From Elusimicrobiota bacterium (lineage in GTDB: Bacteria; Elusimicrobiota; Elusimicrobia; UBA1565; UBA9628): a DNA stretch of 64,000 bases. Position 1 is the stretch's first letter. Every line of letters starts with the position of its first letter. Of this stretch, positions 7,395 through 14,886 are shown piece after piece. The notes beneath the pieces are model-generated. The model saw only the letters and a list, made by a program, of their open reading frames with translations. It searched no databases and was not told where the DNA came from. The position numbers were made by a program, and so were the translations under genes. Location of the stretch: positions 1 through 64,000 of the forward strand of contig JACQAZ010000021.1 of the NCBI GenBank assembly GCA_016194705.1, written 5' to 3'.

Positions 7395-8258
7395 ATGGAC
7401 ACAGCAATCAAAGACTTGCATCCGCAAGACCGCCCGAAGGCGAAACTGACGCGGCTTAGCCCGGAGGCTCTGACCGACAAAGAGCTTTTGGCCTTGATCT
7501 TGGGAAAAGGTCATGCGACCGACAAGACGATGGAGCAGGCCGGGAAAATCCTCTCGTCATTCCCTTCCGGCCTCAAGTCGCTGTCATTCGAAGTCCTACA
7601 ACGGATCAAGGGGCTCAGTGTAAATGGCGCGGCGACATTGGCGGCGGCTTATGAACTGGCGAAGCGCGATAACTCGAAGGACTACCGGCCCGTGCTGGAT
7701 TCGCCGTCGAGGGTCGCGGAACACATCCCCGCCGAGGTGCGCAGCGGACGCAAGGAGCATTTCATCGCGCTCTATCTGAACGCCCGGAGCCAACTCATCA
7801 AGTTCGAGAGCCCGGCGATCGCAGTCGTCGACCGGGAAGTGGAATACCTCAAGAAGGCCGTGATCCCTGTGGGCACCAAGGTGATCGGCACAGTCTCGAT
7901 CCAGCAGACTCACGACCGGGCCCTCATTATCTTCCATACGATTGTGTTCCCTGAAGGCGACGAGATGAAGTTCAGCGGGATGGCCCTCTCGTTGGACGGG
8001 AGCGCCGGGATAAAAGGGAAGGTCGAGACGCACAAGGACTCCTCCGTCGCGAACACCGTGCTCAAATCCGTCGTCACCGGCACGCAGGGCGCCCTGATGT
8101 TCTCTGGCGTCAGCCCCATCGCCGCCGGAGCCACGCAAGGGCTATCCAACGAGGCGACCAAGGAACTGGACCTTCAGCGCCAGGAAGTCACGACCAGCAT
8201 CTCCGTCGATGCGGAGACAGGACTGAAGGTCTACTTGCCGCAGAGGATCGAATATTGA
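7395..8258 (+). CDS. RadC N-terminus fused to VirB10/TrbI C-terminal domain (chimera)
   Basis: Residues 1 to about 138 match RadC: the 'RLSPEALTDKELLALILGKG' start, a helix-hairpin-helix region, and the first strand of the JAB domain ('EHFIALYLNARSQLIKFE'). The frame then switches to the C-terminal half of a VirB10/TrbI conjugation-channel protein: 'VIPVGTKVIGTVSI', 'VFPEGDEMKFSGMAL' and 'GIKGKVETHKDS' are its hallmarks. The metal-binding residues of the RadC JAMM motif are missing, and so are the VirB10 membrane anchor and most of its N-terminal part. The reading frame is intact for 287 codons. The simplest explanation is an internal deletion in a conjugative element joining two genes in frame. 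Whether the product has a function is unclear. It overlaps the upstream of the excisionase gene. Confidence 0.7.
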   Translation: MDTAIKDLHPQDRPKAKLTRLSPEALTDKELLALILGKGHATDKTMEQAGKILSSFPSGLKSLSFEVLQRIKGLSVNGAATLAAAYELAKRDNSKDYRPVLDSPSRVAEHIPAEVRSGRKEHFIALYLNARSQLIKFESPAIAVVDREVEYLKKAVIPVGTKVIGTVSIQQTHDRALIIFHTIVFPEGDEMKFSGMALSLDGSAGIKGKVETHKDSSVANTVLKSVVTGTQGALMFSGVSPIAAGATQGLSNEATKELDLQRQEVTTSISVDAETGLKVYLPQRIEY

Positions 8259-8269
8259 TGGAGGCGCGC

Positions 8270-8473
8270 ATGGAGAAAAGGATTCTCACGGTCGACGAAC
8301 TGTCGGACTACCTATCGACGCCGGTACCGACGCTCTATACCTGGACGCATCAGAGAAAGATTCCGCACATCAAGCTCGGGCGAGGGCTGCGCTTCGACCG
8401 GATCGAGATCGACAAGTGGCTGGACGCCAGGAAAGTAGAGTCGGCGCCAAGGCGCGAACTCGCGCGGCAATAG
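8270..8473 (+). CDS. Excisionase-like helix-turn-helix protein
   Basis: This is a 67-residue DNA-binding protein of the excisionase/MerR-type 'helix-turn-helix domain 17' class: 'ILTVDELSDYLSTPVPTLYTW...RKIPHIKLGRGLRFDRIEIDKWLDAR'. Such proteins direct excision of integrated elements together with a tyrosine recombinase. I chose the ATG at 8270 because GGAGG sits five bases upstream; an ATG at 8258 (overlapping the previous stop) is the alternative. It lies 34 nt before the integrase gene, the usual xis-int order. Confidence 0.82.
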   Translation: MEKRILTVDELSDYLSTPVPTLYTWTHQRKIPHIKLGRGLRFDRIEIDKWLDARKVESAPRRELARQ

Positions 8474-8507
8474 TGGAACTTTTTTGGCGCTAGGAAGTAT
8501 ATAGAGC

Positions 8508-9509
8508 ATGGCAATCTTCGAAAAGGCCGGAAGCTGGTATGTCGACTACTACGTCGATGGCAAGCGCAAGCGCGAGAAGGTTGGGCCGTCTAAAACGCTG
8601 GCGCGCGAAGTCCTCAGCAAGCGCCTCAACGAAGTCGCGGATCGGAAGTATTTCCCCGAGCGCCATCTTCAGGGGCATCCGGTCCCCTTCGCGGAGTTCC
8701 TGGAGAAATACTGGGAGCGCCATTGGAAGCGCCTCTCGGGAAAGGGCGGAACCTCGATCAAGAAATCGTTGCTCGGCGCGTTTGGAGAGCGGACGCTCGA
8801 CCGCATTATGCCGGGTGCTGTTCAGGATTACTACAATCGCAAGCGCGACGCGACGAGCGCGGCGACGGCGAACCGCCACTTGGCGCGGATCGCGCACATC
8901 TTCAATTCGGCACTCAAGTGGAAGGATTACTCGGGACAGAATCCGGCCGACGACGTTCAGAAAGAGCGCGAAGAGAATCATAAGACGCGGTTCTTATCGA
9001 AGGACGAGATCGCGCGCCTTCTGGCCGCTTGCAGCGACCGCCTCTATCCCGTCATCTTCTGCGCGCTACATGCTGGCATGCGGCGCGGGGAGATCCTTGG
9101 CCTACGTTGGGAAAACCTCACTCTGGACCACGGCGTCATCTTCGTGTTGAAGTCGAAGTCGGGCAAGCCTCGCGAGATTCCGCTCACGCCGCAACTCGGT
9201 GCCCTGCTCCGAGGCTTCGGCGCTCGCCGGCAGGGGCCCGTATTTCAGATCCCCGCGATCACGGTCAAGCGGCACTTCGCGAAGGCTTTGGAGAAAGCGA
9301 AGATCGACGACTTCCGCTTCCATGATCTTCGGCATACGTTCGCGTCTCACTTCGTCATGAGCACCGGCGATCTTCCGGCTTTGCAGCGCATTCTCGGCCA
9401 CTCGTCCCTGAAGATGACGATGCGTTACGCGCATCTGTCTCAGGCCCATCTGGCGGGGAAGATGACGACCTTCGCGCAGGGCCTGCTGATCGGGCCCGGG
9501 GACTCATGA
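8508..9509 (+). CDS. Tyrosine recombinase / integrase
   Basis: The 333-residue protein has an N-terminal arm-binding segment ('YVDYYVDGKRKREKVGPS'), a SAM-like core-binding domain at about 70-160, and the catalytic domain. All active-site residues are visible: Arg in 'HAGMRRGE', Lys in 'SKSGKPREIPL', HxxR in 'FHDLRHTFASH', GH in 'ILGHSSLKMT' and the nucleophile Tyr in 'MRYAHLS'. It should catalyse integration and excision of the surrounding element. The tRNA-Ala 3' fragment at 11057 is the likely attachment scar. The gene looks intact, although the conjugation genes of the element are reduced. Confidence 0.92.
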   Translation: MAIFEKAGSWYVDYYVDGKRKREKVGPSKTLAREVLSKRLNEVADRKYFPERHLQGHPVPFAEFLEKYWERHWKRLSGKGGTSIKKSLLGAFGERTLDRIMPGAVQDYYNRKRDATSAATANRHLARIAHIFNSALKWKDYSGQNPADDVQKEREENHKTRFLSKDEIARLLAACSDRLYPVIFCALHAGMRRGEILGLRWENLTLDHGVIFVLKSKSGKPREIPLTPQLGALLRGFGARRQGPVFQIPAITVKRHFAKALEKAKIDDFRFHDLRHTFASHFVMSTGDLPALQRILGHSSLKMTMRYAHLSQAHLAGKMTTFAQGLLIGPGDS

Positions 9510-9646
9510 TCGCGCCGCAGGTGGAGCTGGCTTGCATTATCCCCGCTTATGCTGTTGCAAATGACCCTGTATAAATATTGCAATTATCCCGTTTTCCTGC
9601 TACCCTGTCGGTATGGAGCGTCCCCTCGGGGCGGAGTGAGAGCACG

Positions 9647-10897
9647 GTGGCCTATCGCAAGCGCGTCGTAGACGCCGAGCTTGTCCGCCGGCTGTCGTCC
9701 GCCGGAGCGATCGTGATCGAAGGGCCCAAGGCGTGCGGCAAGACGGCCACGGCCAGGCGCATCGCCGCCAGCGAGGTGCTGCTCGACGTGGATCAGGCGG
9801 CGCGGCGGGCCATCGGCGTCGATCCCGCTCTTGTGCTCGACGGGAAGGCGCCCCGCCTCATCGACGAGTGGCAGGTCGCGCCCGCCCTTTGGAATCACAT
9901 CCGCCGCGCCGTGGACGCGCGCGCAAAGCCCGGGCAGTTCGTCCTTACCGGCTCCGCGCTCCCGGCCGACGACGTTACAAGGCACACCGGCGCCGGACGG
10001 ATCGCCCGCCTGCGCATGCGCCCCATGTCCTTGTACGAGAGCGGTCACGCGACCGGCGCGGTCTCGCTCAAGGCCCTCCTTGGCGGCGCCGCGGCGCGCA
10101 GCCCCGATCCGGGATTGAAAGTCGGCGACCTGGCGGAACGTATAGCCGTCGGAGGCTGGCCGGGCCTCCTGGATCGCGGCCTGGAGAGCTCCTTGCAGGC
10201 CAACCGGGATTATCTCGAGGAGATCCGCCGCGTCGATGTTGGGCGGCTAGGTCGGAGGCGCCGCGACCCCGGCAAGGTGGAGCGGTTTCTGCGCTCGTTG
10301 GCCCGGAACACGGCGACCTACGCCGCGGTCGCGACGCTGGCCGCGGACATCGGCGAATCGGGCGGTCCCATCAAGGAGGACACGGCGCATGAATACCTCG
10401 CGGTGCTGGAGCGCCTCATGATCATCGAGGATCAGCCCGCGTGGGCGCCCCATCTGCGCTCGCGCTCGCGCCTGAGAAGCGCGCCCAAGCGCCACTTCGT
10501 CGACCCATCGTTGGCGGTCGCGGCGCTGCGGGCTACGCCGGAGCGCCTTTTGAAGGACCTGAACCTCCTGGGATTCCTCTTTGAGTCGCTCGTGGTTCGA
10601 GACTTGCGGATCTATTCCCAGGCCGCGGACGCCCAGGTTCTCCAATATCGAGACAACACCGGCCTCGAAATAGACGTCGTGGTGGAATCGGCGGACGGCC
10701 GCTGGGCCGCCTTCGAGGTCAAGCTGGGTTTTGCCGAGGCGGAGGAAGGCGCCGCCAATCTTCGCAGGTTCGCGGAGCGCATCGACACGCGCAAATGCGG
10801 CGCGCCGGCCGCTCTGGCCGTGATCGTCGGCGCCGGATACGGCTACGTGCGCCCCGACGGCGTGGCGGTCATCCCGATCGGCGCCTTCGGTCCCTGA
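9647..10897 (+). CDS. DUF4143-family ATP-binding protein
   Basis: The 416-residue product has an AAA domain with a Walker A 'IVIEGPKACGKTATARR' near residue 25, a Walker B-like 'PRLIDEWQVAP' and a sensor region 'GQFVLTGSALP'. The C-terminal DUF4143 part contains a nuclease-like 'EIDVVVESADGRWAAFEVKLG' motif. Such proteins are common in accessory genomes and some act as antitoxin-like or defence-linked ATPases; the role here is not known. GTG at 9647 is preferred because family members start 'YRPRVVDAEL', matching 'AYRKRVVDAEL'. A TTG start 69 nt upstream is possible. It is the last gene before the tRNA scar. Confidence 0.85.
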   Translation: MAYRKRVVDAELVRRLSSAGAIVIEGPKACGKTATARRIAASEVLLDVDQAARRAIGVDPALVLDGKAPRLIDEWQVAPALWNHIRRAVDARAKPGQFVLTGSALPADDVTRHTGAGRIARLRMRPMSLYESGHATGAVSLKALLGGAAARSPDPGLKVGDLAERIAVGGWPGLLDRGLESSLQANRDYLEEIRRVDVGRLGRRRRDPGKVERFLRSLARNTATYAAVATLAADIGESGGPIKEDTAHEYLAVLERLMIIEDQPAWAPHLRSRSRLRSAPKRHFVDPSLAVAALRATPERLLKDLNLLGFLFESLVVRDLRIYSQAADAQVLQYRDNTGLEIDVVVESADGRWAAFEVKLGFAEAEEGAANLRRFAERIDTRKCGAPAALAVIVGAGYGYVRPDGVAVIPIGAFGP

Positions 10898-11056
10898 ATC
10901 GGCGACTCTCGATTCTTGCTGGAGCTTGCGGCAATTCGCTGGATTTTGACCCAGGATGGACACCATATGGACACCAGCTCGAATGCCCAAGGGAGCTTGA
11001 CCTCGGAAATCTATTGAATCTGCAATTGAATTCGCGGACGCGGGTCGGGAAGGCTA

Positions 11057-11106
11057 CTTGCATGGCATGCAGGAGGTCAGCGGTTCGATCCCGCTCACGT
11101 CCACCA
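11057..11106 (+). tRNA. 3' fragment of tRNA-Ala(GGC), attachment-site scar
   Basis: From 11057 the sequence gives the anticodon stem cttgc/gcagg around loop atGGCat, a variable loop aggtc, a perfect T stem-loop (agcgg-ttcgatc-ccgct), the acceptor 3' strand cacgtcc, then A and CCA at 11104-11106. The D arm and a proper 5' acceptor strand are absent: upstream is element DNA, with only an accidental ggacgcg at 11036. A 3' tRNA half next to an integrase and excisionase is the classic product of integration into a tRNA gene. The fragment itself should not be a functional tRNA. Confidence 0.75.
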
Positions 11107-11117
11107 GTTTGAAAAGA

Positions 11118-11147
11118 AAAGTCCTCAGAGATGGGGGCTTTTTTTAT
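11118..11147 (+). terminator. Rho-independent terminator after the tRNA fragment
   Basis: The stem aaagtcctc/gggggcttt (11118-11126 and 11133-11141, with G-T pairs) and loop agagat are followed by a run of T. This is the native terminator of the tRNA gene. It also overlaps the last codons of the convergent gene on the minus strand. Confidence 0.65.
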
Positions 11148-12609
11148 TGGGGGCGAGGCAGGCCAGGGCGATGATCCCCGGCATCAGGCTGAAGTGGTAC
11201 CTGGGCTGCCCCGGCACGACGGTCGAGACCGCGAAGAGCAGCAGGAAATAGATCGACAAGAAGACCAGGGCCGGTGAGTCGAGACGATCTTTGCCGCCCT
11301 TCATCGCGAGATTGAACAGGGCCGCCGTCCAAAAAGCCAAATAGAAGATCCCGTTGAGAGCGCGCAGCCTCTGCAGCGCCGCCTCCGAGAAGCACAGCCA
11401 CGGCTCGCTTGCCCGCATCAGCGACCAGGTCGGCAGTTCCTCGTCGTTGCCGAAGGACTGGCCGAGGCAATCGCGCCATTTCTCCCAAACGAACGACGCG
11501 CCCTGCGCCAGGACGAGGCGGTAATGCTCGAGGGCCAGAGAGAAGCCCTCGCGGTTTTGCACCGCCTCGGACGGGAGCTCGCCCCAGCGCTCGCGGCGCG
11601 CCCGCAGCGCGGGGTCGGCGCGTGCGGCGTCGGGCAGGAGCCGGAAGGTGTCGATGGCCAGCACCTCGCCGCTGTTGGCGGCGATCGGGATGAACTCGTG
11701 GAAGACCCGCCAATTGCGCAGGGTCCACGGCGCCAAGCACGCGGCCCACGCCGCCAGGGTCAGCGCGGCCGCGCGGCGACGGCCGTGGCGGAGGAGCCAG
11801 GTCAGCGCGTCCGCCGCGGCGAGGAAGGGCGCGACCGAGCGAAGGAGGCAGGCCAGGGCCAGCGCGGCGCCGAGGATCGCGGACTCCTTGAACGCGGCCT
11901 TATTTTCGAGAGCGCGACCCAAGCATAGGGCGGCCAACAAAAGCGCGGCGGTGAAGGGAAGCTCGCTGCCGAAAAGATCCGTAGCGGAAACCGCGGCCGG
12001 ATACACGGCCCAGGCGAGCGCCGCCGCTCGAGCCGCCCCCTCATCGCCGGCGCGACCGAGGAGCATGTACAGAATCCAGCAGACCATCATCCCGAGAGCG
12101 GCGTTGGCGAGCTTCATCCACAGCGGGTCGCGCCCGAGGATTTTGTACAGCAGCGCGCCCAACAGCGCCGTGCCGGGCGGGCGGTAGGCCGTCGCGTAGG
12201 GTCGAGGCCGCGGCGGGAGGTTGAGGTAGTGCCCGAGGTCGTCGCGGCCTTCGGGCCCCGTGACACAATAGCCTTGGCCCGAGGCCAGGGCCGCCGAGAG
12301 CTCCTCGTACTCGGCGAAATCCGAGACCTGATCGTTTCGCGCCGCGAAGGTCCAGGCCAGCCGGACTCCCGCGGCCAAGCTCAAGACGGCGAGCAGAAAT
12401 GTTCTGCGCGGCAAACGACAAAGCAGGTCGGGCACGCGCCGCGGCAGGTGGTAGGAGAGCAAGACCGCGGCCGCCGCGGTGAGCCAGCCCGCGAGGCCGC
12501 GATGCGTGCCGAGCCAGTCACCGTAGGCCGAGGCGCAGACGCACAAAGACGCAGCGGCCAGGCCCCAGCGCAGGAGCCCCGGCCAGGGCCAGGATCGGGG
12601 ATGCCGCAT
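11125..12609 (-). CDS. GT-C family membrane glycosyltransferase (PMT-like)
   Basis: The 494-residue protein has about ten hydrophobic helices and the GT-C pattern of dolichyl-phosphate-mannose-type enzymes. The first exoplasmic loop has 'DFAEYEELSAALASGQGY' (acidic catalytic residue) and the later 'AYRPPGTALLGALLYKILG' motif is characteristic. It should transfer a sugar from a lipid carrier at the membrane; acceptor unknown. A strong promoter (TTGACA-17-TAGACT) lies immediately upstream. The C-terminus reads into the terminator of the tRNA fragment, so the last residues (KKSPHL) may have been created by the element insertion boundary. Confidence 0.8.
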   Translation of the reverse strand: MRHPRSWPWPGLLRWGLAAASLCVCASAYGDWLGTHRGLAGWLTAAAAVLLSYHLPRRVPDLLCRLPRRTFLLAVLSLAAGVRLAWTFAARNDQVSDFAEYEELSAALASGQGYCVTGPEGRDDLGHYLNLPPRPRPYATAYRPPGTALLGALLYKILGRDPLWMKLANAALGMMVCWILYMLLGRAGDEGAARAAALAWAVYPAAVSATDLFGSELPFTAALLLAALCLGRALENKAAFKESAILGAALALACLLRSVAPFLAAADALTWLLRHGRRRAAALTLAAWAACLAPWTLRNWRVFHEFIPIAANSGEVLAIDTFRLLPDAARADPALRARRERWGELPSEAVQNREGFSLALEHYRLVLAQGASFVWEKWRDCLGQSFGNDEELPTWSLMRASEPWLCFSEAALQRLRALNGIFYLAFWTAALFNLAMKGGKDRLDSPALVFLSIYFLLLFAVSTVVPGQPRYHFSLMPGIIALACLAPNKKSPHL

Positions 12610-12623
12610 GGGATTGCACTCTG

Positions 12624-12652
12624 AGTCTAGCCCTAGTCCGAAAGACTGTCAA
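12624..12652 (-). promoter_or_regulatory. Sigma70-type promoter of the GT-C gene
   Basis: On the minus strand TTGACA (12647-12652), an exact 17-nt spacer and TAGACT (12624-12629) form a near-consensus promoter. The -10 lies 14 nt upstream of the ATG at 12609. Confidence 0.65.
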
Positions 12653-12767
12653 GGCCCCGCCTGGGACCACGGTCTCAATTCCATCCAGGTCCTTTTCCAT
12701 TGCAGGACTACCCCGAATGCCCAGGTACGCGATGCTTGCGGCCGATAAAATTAAGGAGAGAGATCAC

Positions 12768-13013
12768 ATGCTTCAGAAGGTCCATTCCGCCGCGTTCTCC
12801 GCGTACTGCTCGCTCATCATGAGCTCTATCCTGATGACGGCGGCGCCTCAGGCTTATCAAGCCGCCGCCATGGCGTTTCCGGACGCGGTCCAACGCGCGG
12901 CGCGCAACGGCCTGACGGGCCTAAGCCGGACCGTGAAGGCCGACTTCGAGAAGCAGAAAACCTGGTGGCTCAAGCAGCTCGGCGAGCCGCAGGTCGCGCA
13001 GGACGAGCCCTAG
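12768..13013 (+). CDS. Small hypothetical protein with N-terminal hydrophobic segment
   Basis: This 81-residue protein starts at an ATG preceded by AGGAGAG. The first 35 residues are weakly hydrophobic ('FSAYCSLIMSSILMTAAPQAYQAAAMAF') and may be a signal peptide or membrane anchor; the tail is charged ('VKADFEKQKTWWLKQLGEPQ'). The longer in-frame start at 12717 lacks a ribosome site. Function unknown. Its stop TAG shares the CTAG at 13010-13013 with the stop of the convergent zinc-ribbon gene. Confidence 0.6.
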   Translation: MLQKVHSAAFSAYCSLIMSSILMTAAPQAYQAAAMAFPDAVQRAARNGLTGLSRTVKADFEKQKTWWLKQLGEPQVAQDEP

Positions 13014-13378
13014 CGGATTTGCGGCTGCCCCAGCGGTATGTCCTGGCCCGGGGCCGGGACTTGGCGCGCCTTGTAGCGGCTGAGCGCCAGCGCGGCGAGG
13101 ATCATCCCCAAGACGACCCATAGGCCGAAGAACGCCCAGGAGAGCGCCCGGAAGTAAGGCGGCAGCTTCGGCAGCTGTTCTTCCTTCGCGAGCTCCTTGA
13201 GCAGCTCCTCGGGGACGCGCTTGATGAGCTCCTCGGGCGGAAGCTTCTTGAGCTCCTGCACTGCCTCCGAGTCGGAGACCTTGGCGGGCGCCTTCTTCTT
13301 GAAAGGCTCCTTGCAGAAGTCGCAAAAGAGCGCTCCATCGGGCGAGTCGAAGCCGCAGGCCGGACATTTGACGCTCAT
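13010..13378 (-). CDS. Zinc-ribbon membrane-anchored protein
   Basis: The 122-residue product begins 'MSVKCPACGFDSPDGALFCDFC', two CxxC pairs that form a zinc ribbon. A charged helical middle follows ('LKKLPPEELIKRVPEELLKEL') and then one C-terminal membrane segment ('ALSWAFFGLWVVLGMILAALAL'). This fits a tail-anchored cytoplasmic zinc-ribbon protein, a common class of unknown function. No partner gene is adjacent in the same direction. Confidence 0.65.
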   Translation of the reverse strand: MSVKCPACGFDSPDGALFCDFCKEPFKKKAPAKVSDSEAVQELKKLPPEELIKRVPEELLKELAKEEQLPKLPPYFRALSWAFFGLWVVLGMILAALALSRYKARQVPAPGQDIPLGQPQIR

Positions 13379-13420
13379 AGGGCGCAGAGGGATGTTATCA
13401 CTTTATTGTAGAATGCGCCC

Positions 13421-14374
13421 ATGCCTCCCGAGGAGCTCTTCCCGCCGATCGCGCCGTACCGCGAGGGCATGCTCAAGGTCGCGGCGTTGCACACCATCCA
13501 TTGGGAGGAAGCCGGAAACCCGAAGGGCAAGCCGCTGATCTTCCTCCACGGCGGCCCCGGCGGCGGGACCGAGCCGATCTATCGGCGCTACTTCGACCCG
13601 AAGAAGTGGCGCATCGTCCTCTACGATCAGCGCGGCTGCGGCAAGAGCACGCCGCACGCCGAGCTGCGCGAGAACACGACTTGGGACTTGGTCGCGGACA
13701 CCGAGAAGCTGCGCCGGCATCTCGGCATCGAGAAGTGGGTCGTCTTCGGCGGGAGCTGGGGCAGCACGCTCTCATTGGCCTACAGCCAGGCGCACCCCTC
13801 GCGCGTGAAAGCCATCATCCTGCGCGGCATCTTCCTGCTGCGCCGCAAGGAGCTTCTGTGGTTCTACCAGGAGGGCACGAGCTACCTCTTCCCGGATGCC
13901 TGGGAGCATTATCTCGAGCCGATCCCGGTGCGCGAGCGCGGCGACTTGATGAAGGCCTATTACAAGCGTCTCACGAGCCGCGACAAGAGCGTCAGGCTCA
14001 GGGCCGCGCGCGCGTGGGCGATCTGGGAGGGGGCGACGAGCAAGCTGCGCCAGGACCCCGACCTCGTCAAGCGCTTCGGTAAGGGGAAGTTCGCCGAGGC
14101 CTTCGCGCGCATCGAGTGCCATTACTTCGTACATCGCGGCTGGCTCAAGACCGACGACCAGCTCCTGCGCGACGTGAAGAAGATCCGCAAGATTCCCGGC
14201 GTCATCGTCCAGGGCCGCTACGACGTCGTCTGCCCGATGGTCTCCGCCTGGGACCTGCACCGGGCCTGGCCGCAGGCGAAGTTCACCGTGATACCCGACG
14301 CCGGCCATTCGATGACCGAGCCCGGCACGCGCGCGGCGCTGATTTCGGCCGCTGACAGGTTCTCCGCGCTCTGA
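13421..14374 (+). CDS. pip: Proline iminopeptidase (alpha/beta hydrolase, S33)
   Basis: The 317-residue enzyme removes N-terminal proline from peptides. It shows the family motifs in order: 'LIFLHGGPGGG' oxyanion-hole loop, 'VLYDQRGCGKSTPHAELREN', the nucleophile elbow 'FGGSWGSTLSLAYSQAHP', the acidic residue in 'VQGRYDVVCP' and the catalytic His in 'IPDAGHSM'. Length matches the bacterial family. A TAGAAT sequence at 13409-13414 ends six bases before the ATG and no Shine-Dalgarno is present, so the message may be leaderless. The next gene starts in a TGATG overlap. Confidence 0.92.
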   Translation: MPPEELFPPIAPYREGMLKVAALHTIHWEEAGNPKGKPLIFLHGGPGGGTEPIYRRYFDPKKWRIVLYDQRGCGKSTPHAELRENTTWDLVADTEKLRRHLGIEKWVVFGGSWGSTLSLAYSQAHPSRVKAIILRGIFLLRRKELLWFYQEGTSYLFPDAWEHYLEPIPVRERGDLMKAYYKRLTSRDKSVRLRAARAWAIWEGATSKLRQDPDLVKRFGKGKFAEAFARIECHYFVHRGWLKTDDQLLRDVKKIRKIPGVIVQGRYDVVCPMVSAWDLHRAWPQAKFTVIPDAGHSMTEPGTRAALISAADRFSAL

Positions 14375-14886
14375 TGGCCGCTCGCGACTACTACCCTCTG
14401 CGGCCGGGCCTCGTGCTGAACTACCGCACGCGCAACGCCTCGGGATCGGGCCTGATGACCGTCGAGGTCGTCAAGGTCGGCCGCTCCGGCGCGATCTTCA
14501 ACGCCCGGTGCCGCCGCACGACGAAATGGGGCGCGGAGAAGTCGCAGGAAGAGTACGAGGTCCTCAAGGACTCCACCGGAGTCTACATCGGCTCGGCTCC
14601 CGAGTTTCCGCTGCCCCCGAGAGTGGGGCGCACCTGGGACCTTTACCCGAAGGAGTACCGCATCGAGGATGTCGCGGCGACTGCGAAGGTGCCCGCCGGC
14701 ACCTTCCGCAACTGCCTGAAGATCAGCTATCTCATCGGCGGGGGGGACGGCGGCTTTGGGGAGCGCTGGTACGCGCCGGGCGTGGGCTTCGTGCGAGAGA
14801 CTTGCGACGACGAGACCGATCCGTTCGAGCACACCCTCCTGAGCGTCTTTAGACCGGGACGCAAGCATGGTACAATAGCCCCATGA
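14374..14886 (+). CDS. Conserved hypothetical protein, beta-rich
   Basis: The 170-residue protein starts 'MAARDYYPLRPGLVLNYRT' and looks mostly beta-stranded, with 'GVYIGSAPEFPLPPRVGRTWDLYP' and 'GFGERWYAPGVGFVRETCDDE'. This is a pattern seen in a family of 'DYYPL..G..W.Y' proteins that are often exported, but no signal peptide or lipobox is visible here. It overlaps pip (TGATG) and the aldehyde dehydrogenase gene (ATGA), so the three are co-translated. Function unknown. Confidence 0.65.
   Translation: MAARDYYPLRPGLVLNYRTRNASGSGLMTVEVVKVGRSGAIFNARCRRTTKWGAEKSQEEYEVLKDSTGVYIGSAPEFPLPPRVGRTWDLYPKEYRIEDVAATAKVPAGTFRNCLKISYLIGGGDGGFGERWYAPGVGFVRETCDDETDPFEHTLLSVFRPGRKHGTIAP
14871..14876 (+). promoter_or_regulatory. 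Possible internal -10 element before aldehyde dehydrogenase
   Basis: TACAAT ends six bases before the ATG at 14883, with TTAGAC 16 nt upstream of it. Although the gene overlaps the preceding one, this could give a separate near-leaderless transcript. Confidence 0.3.
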
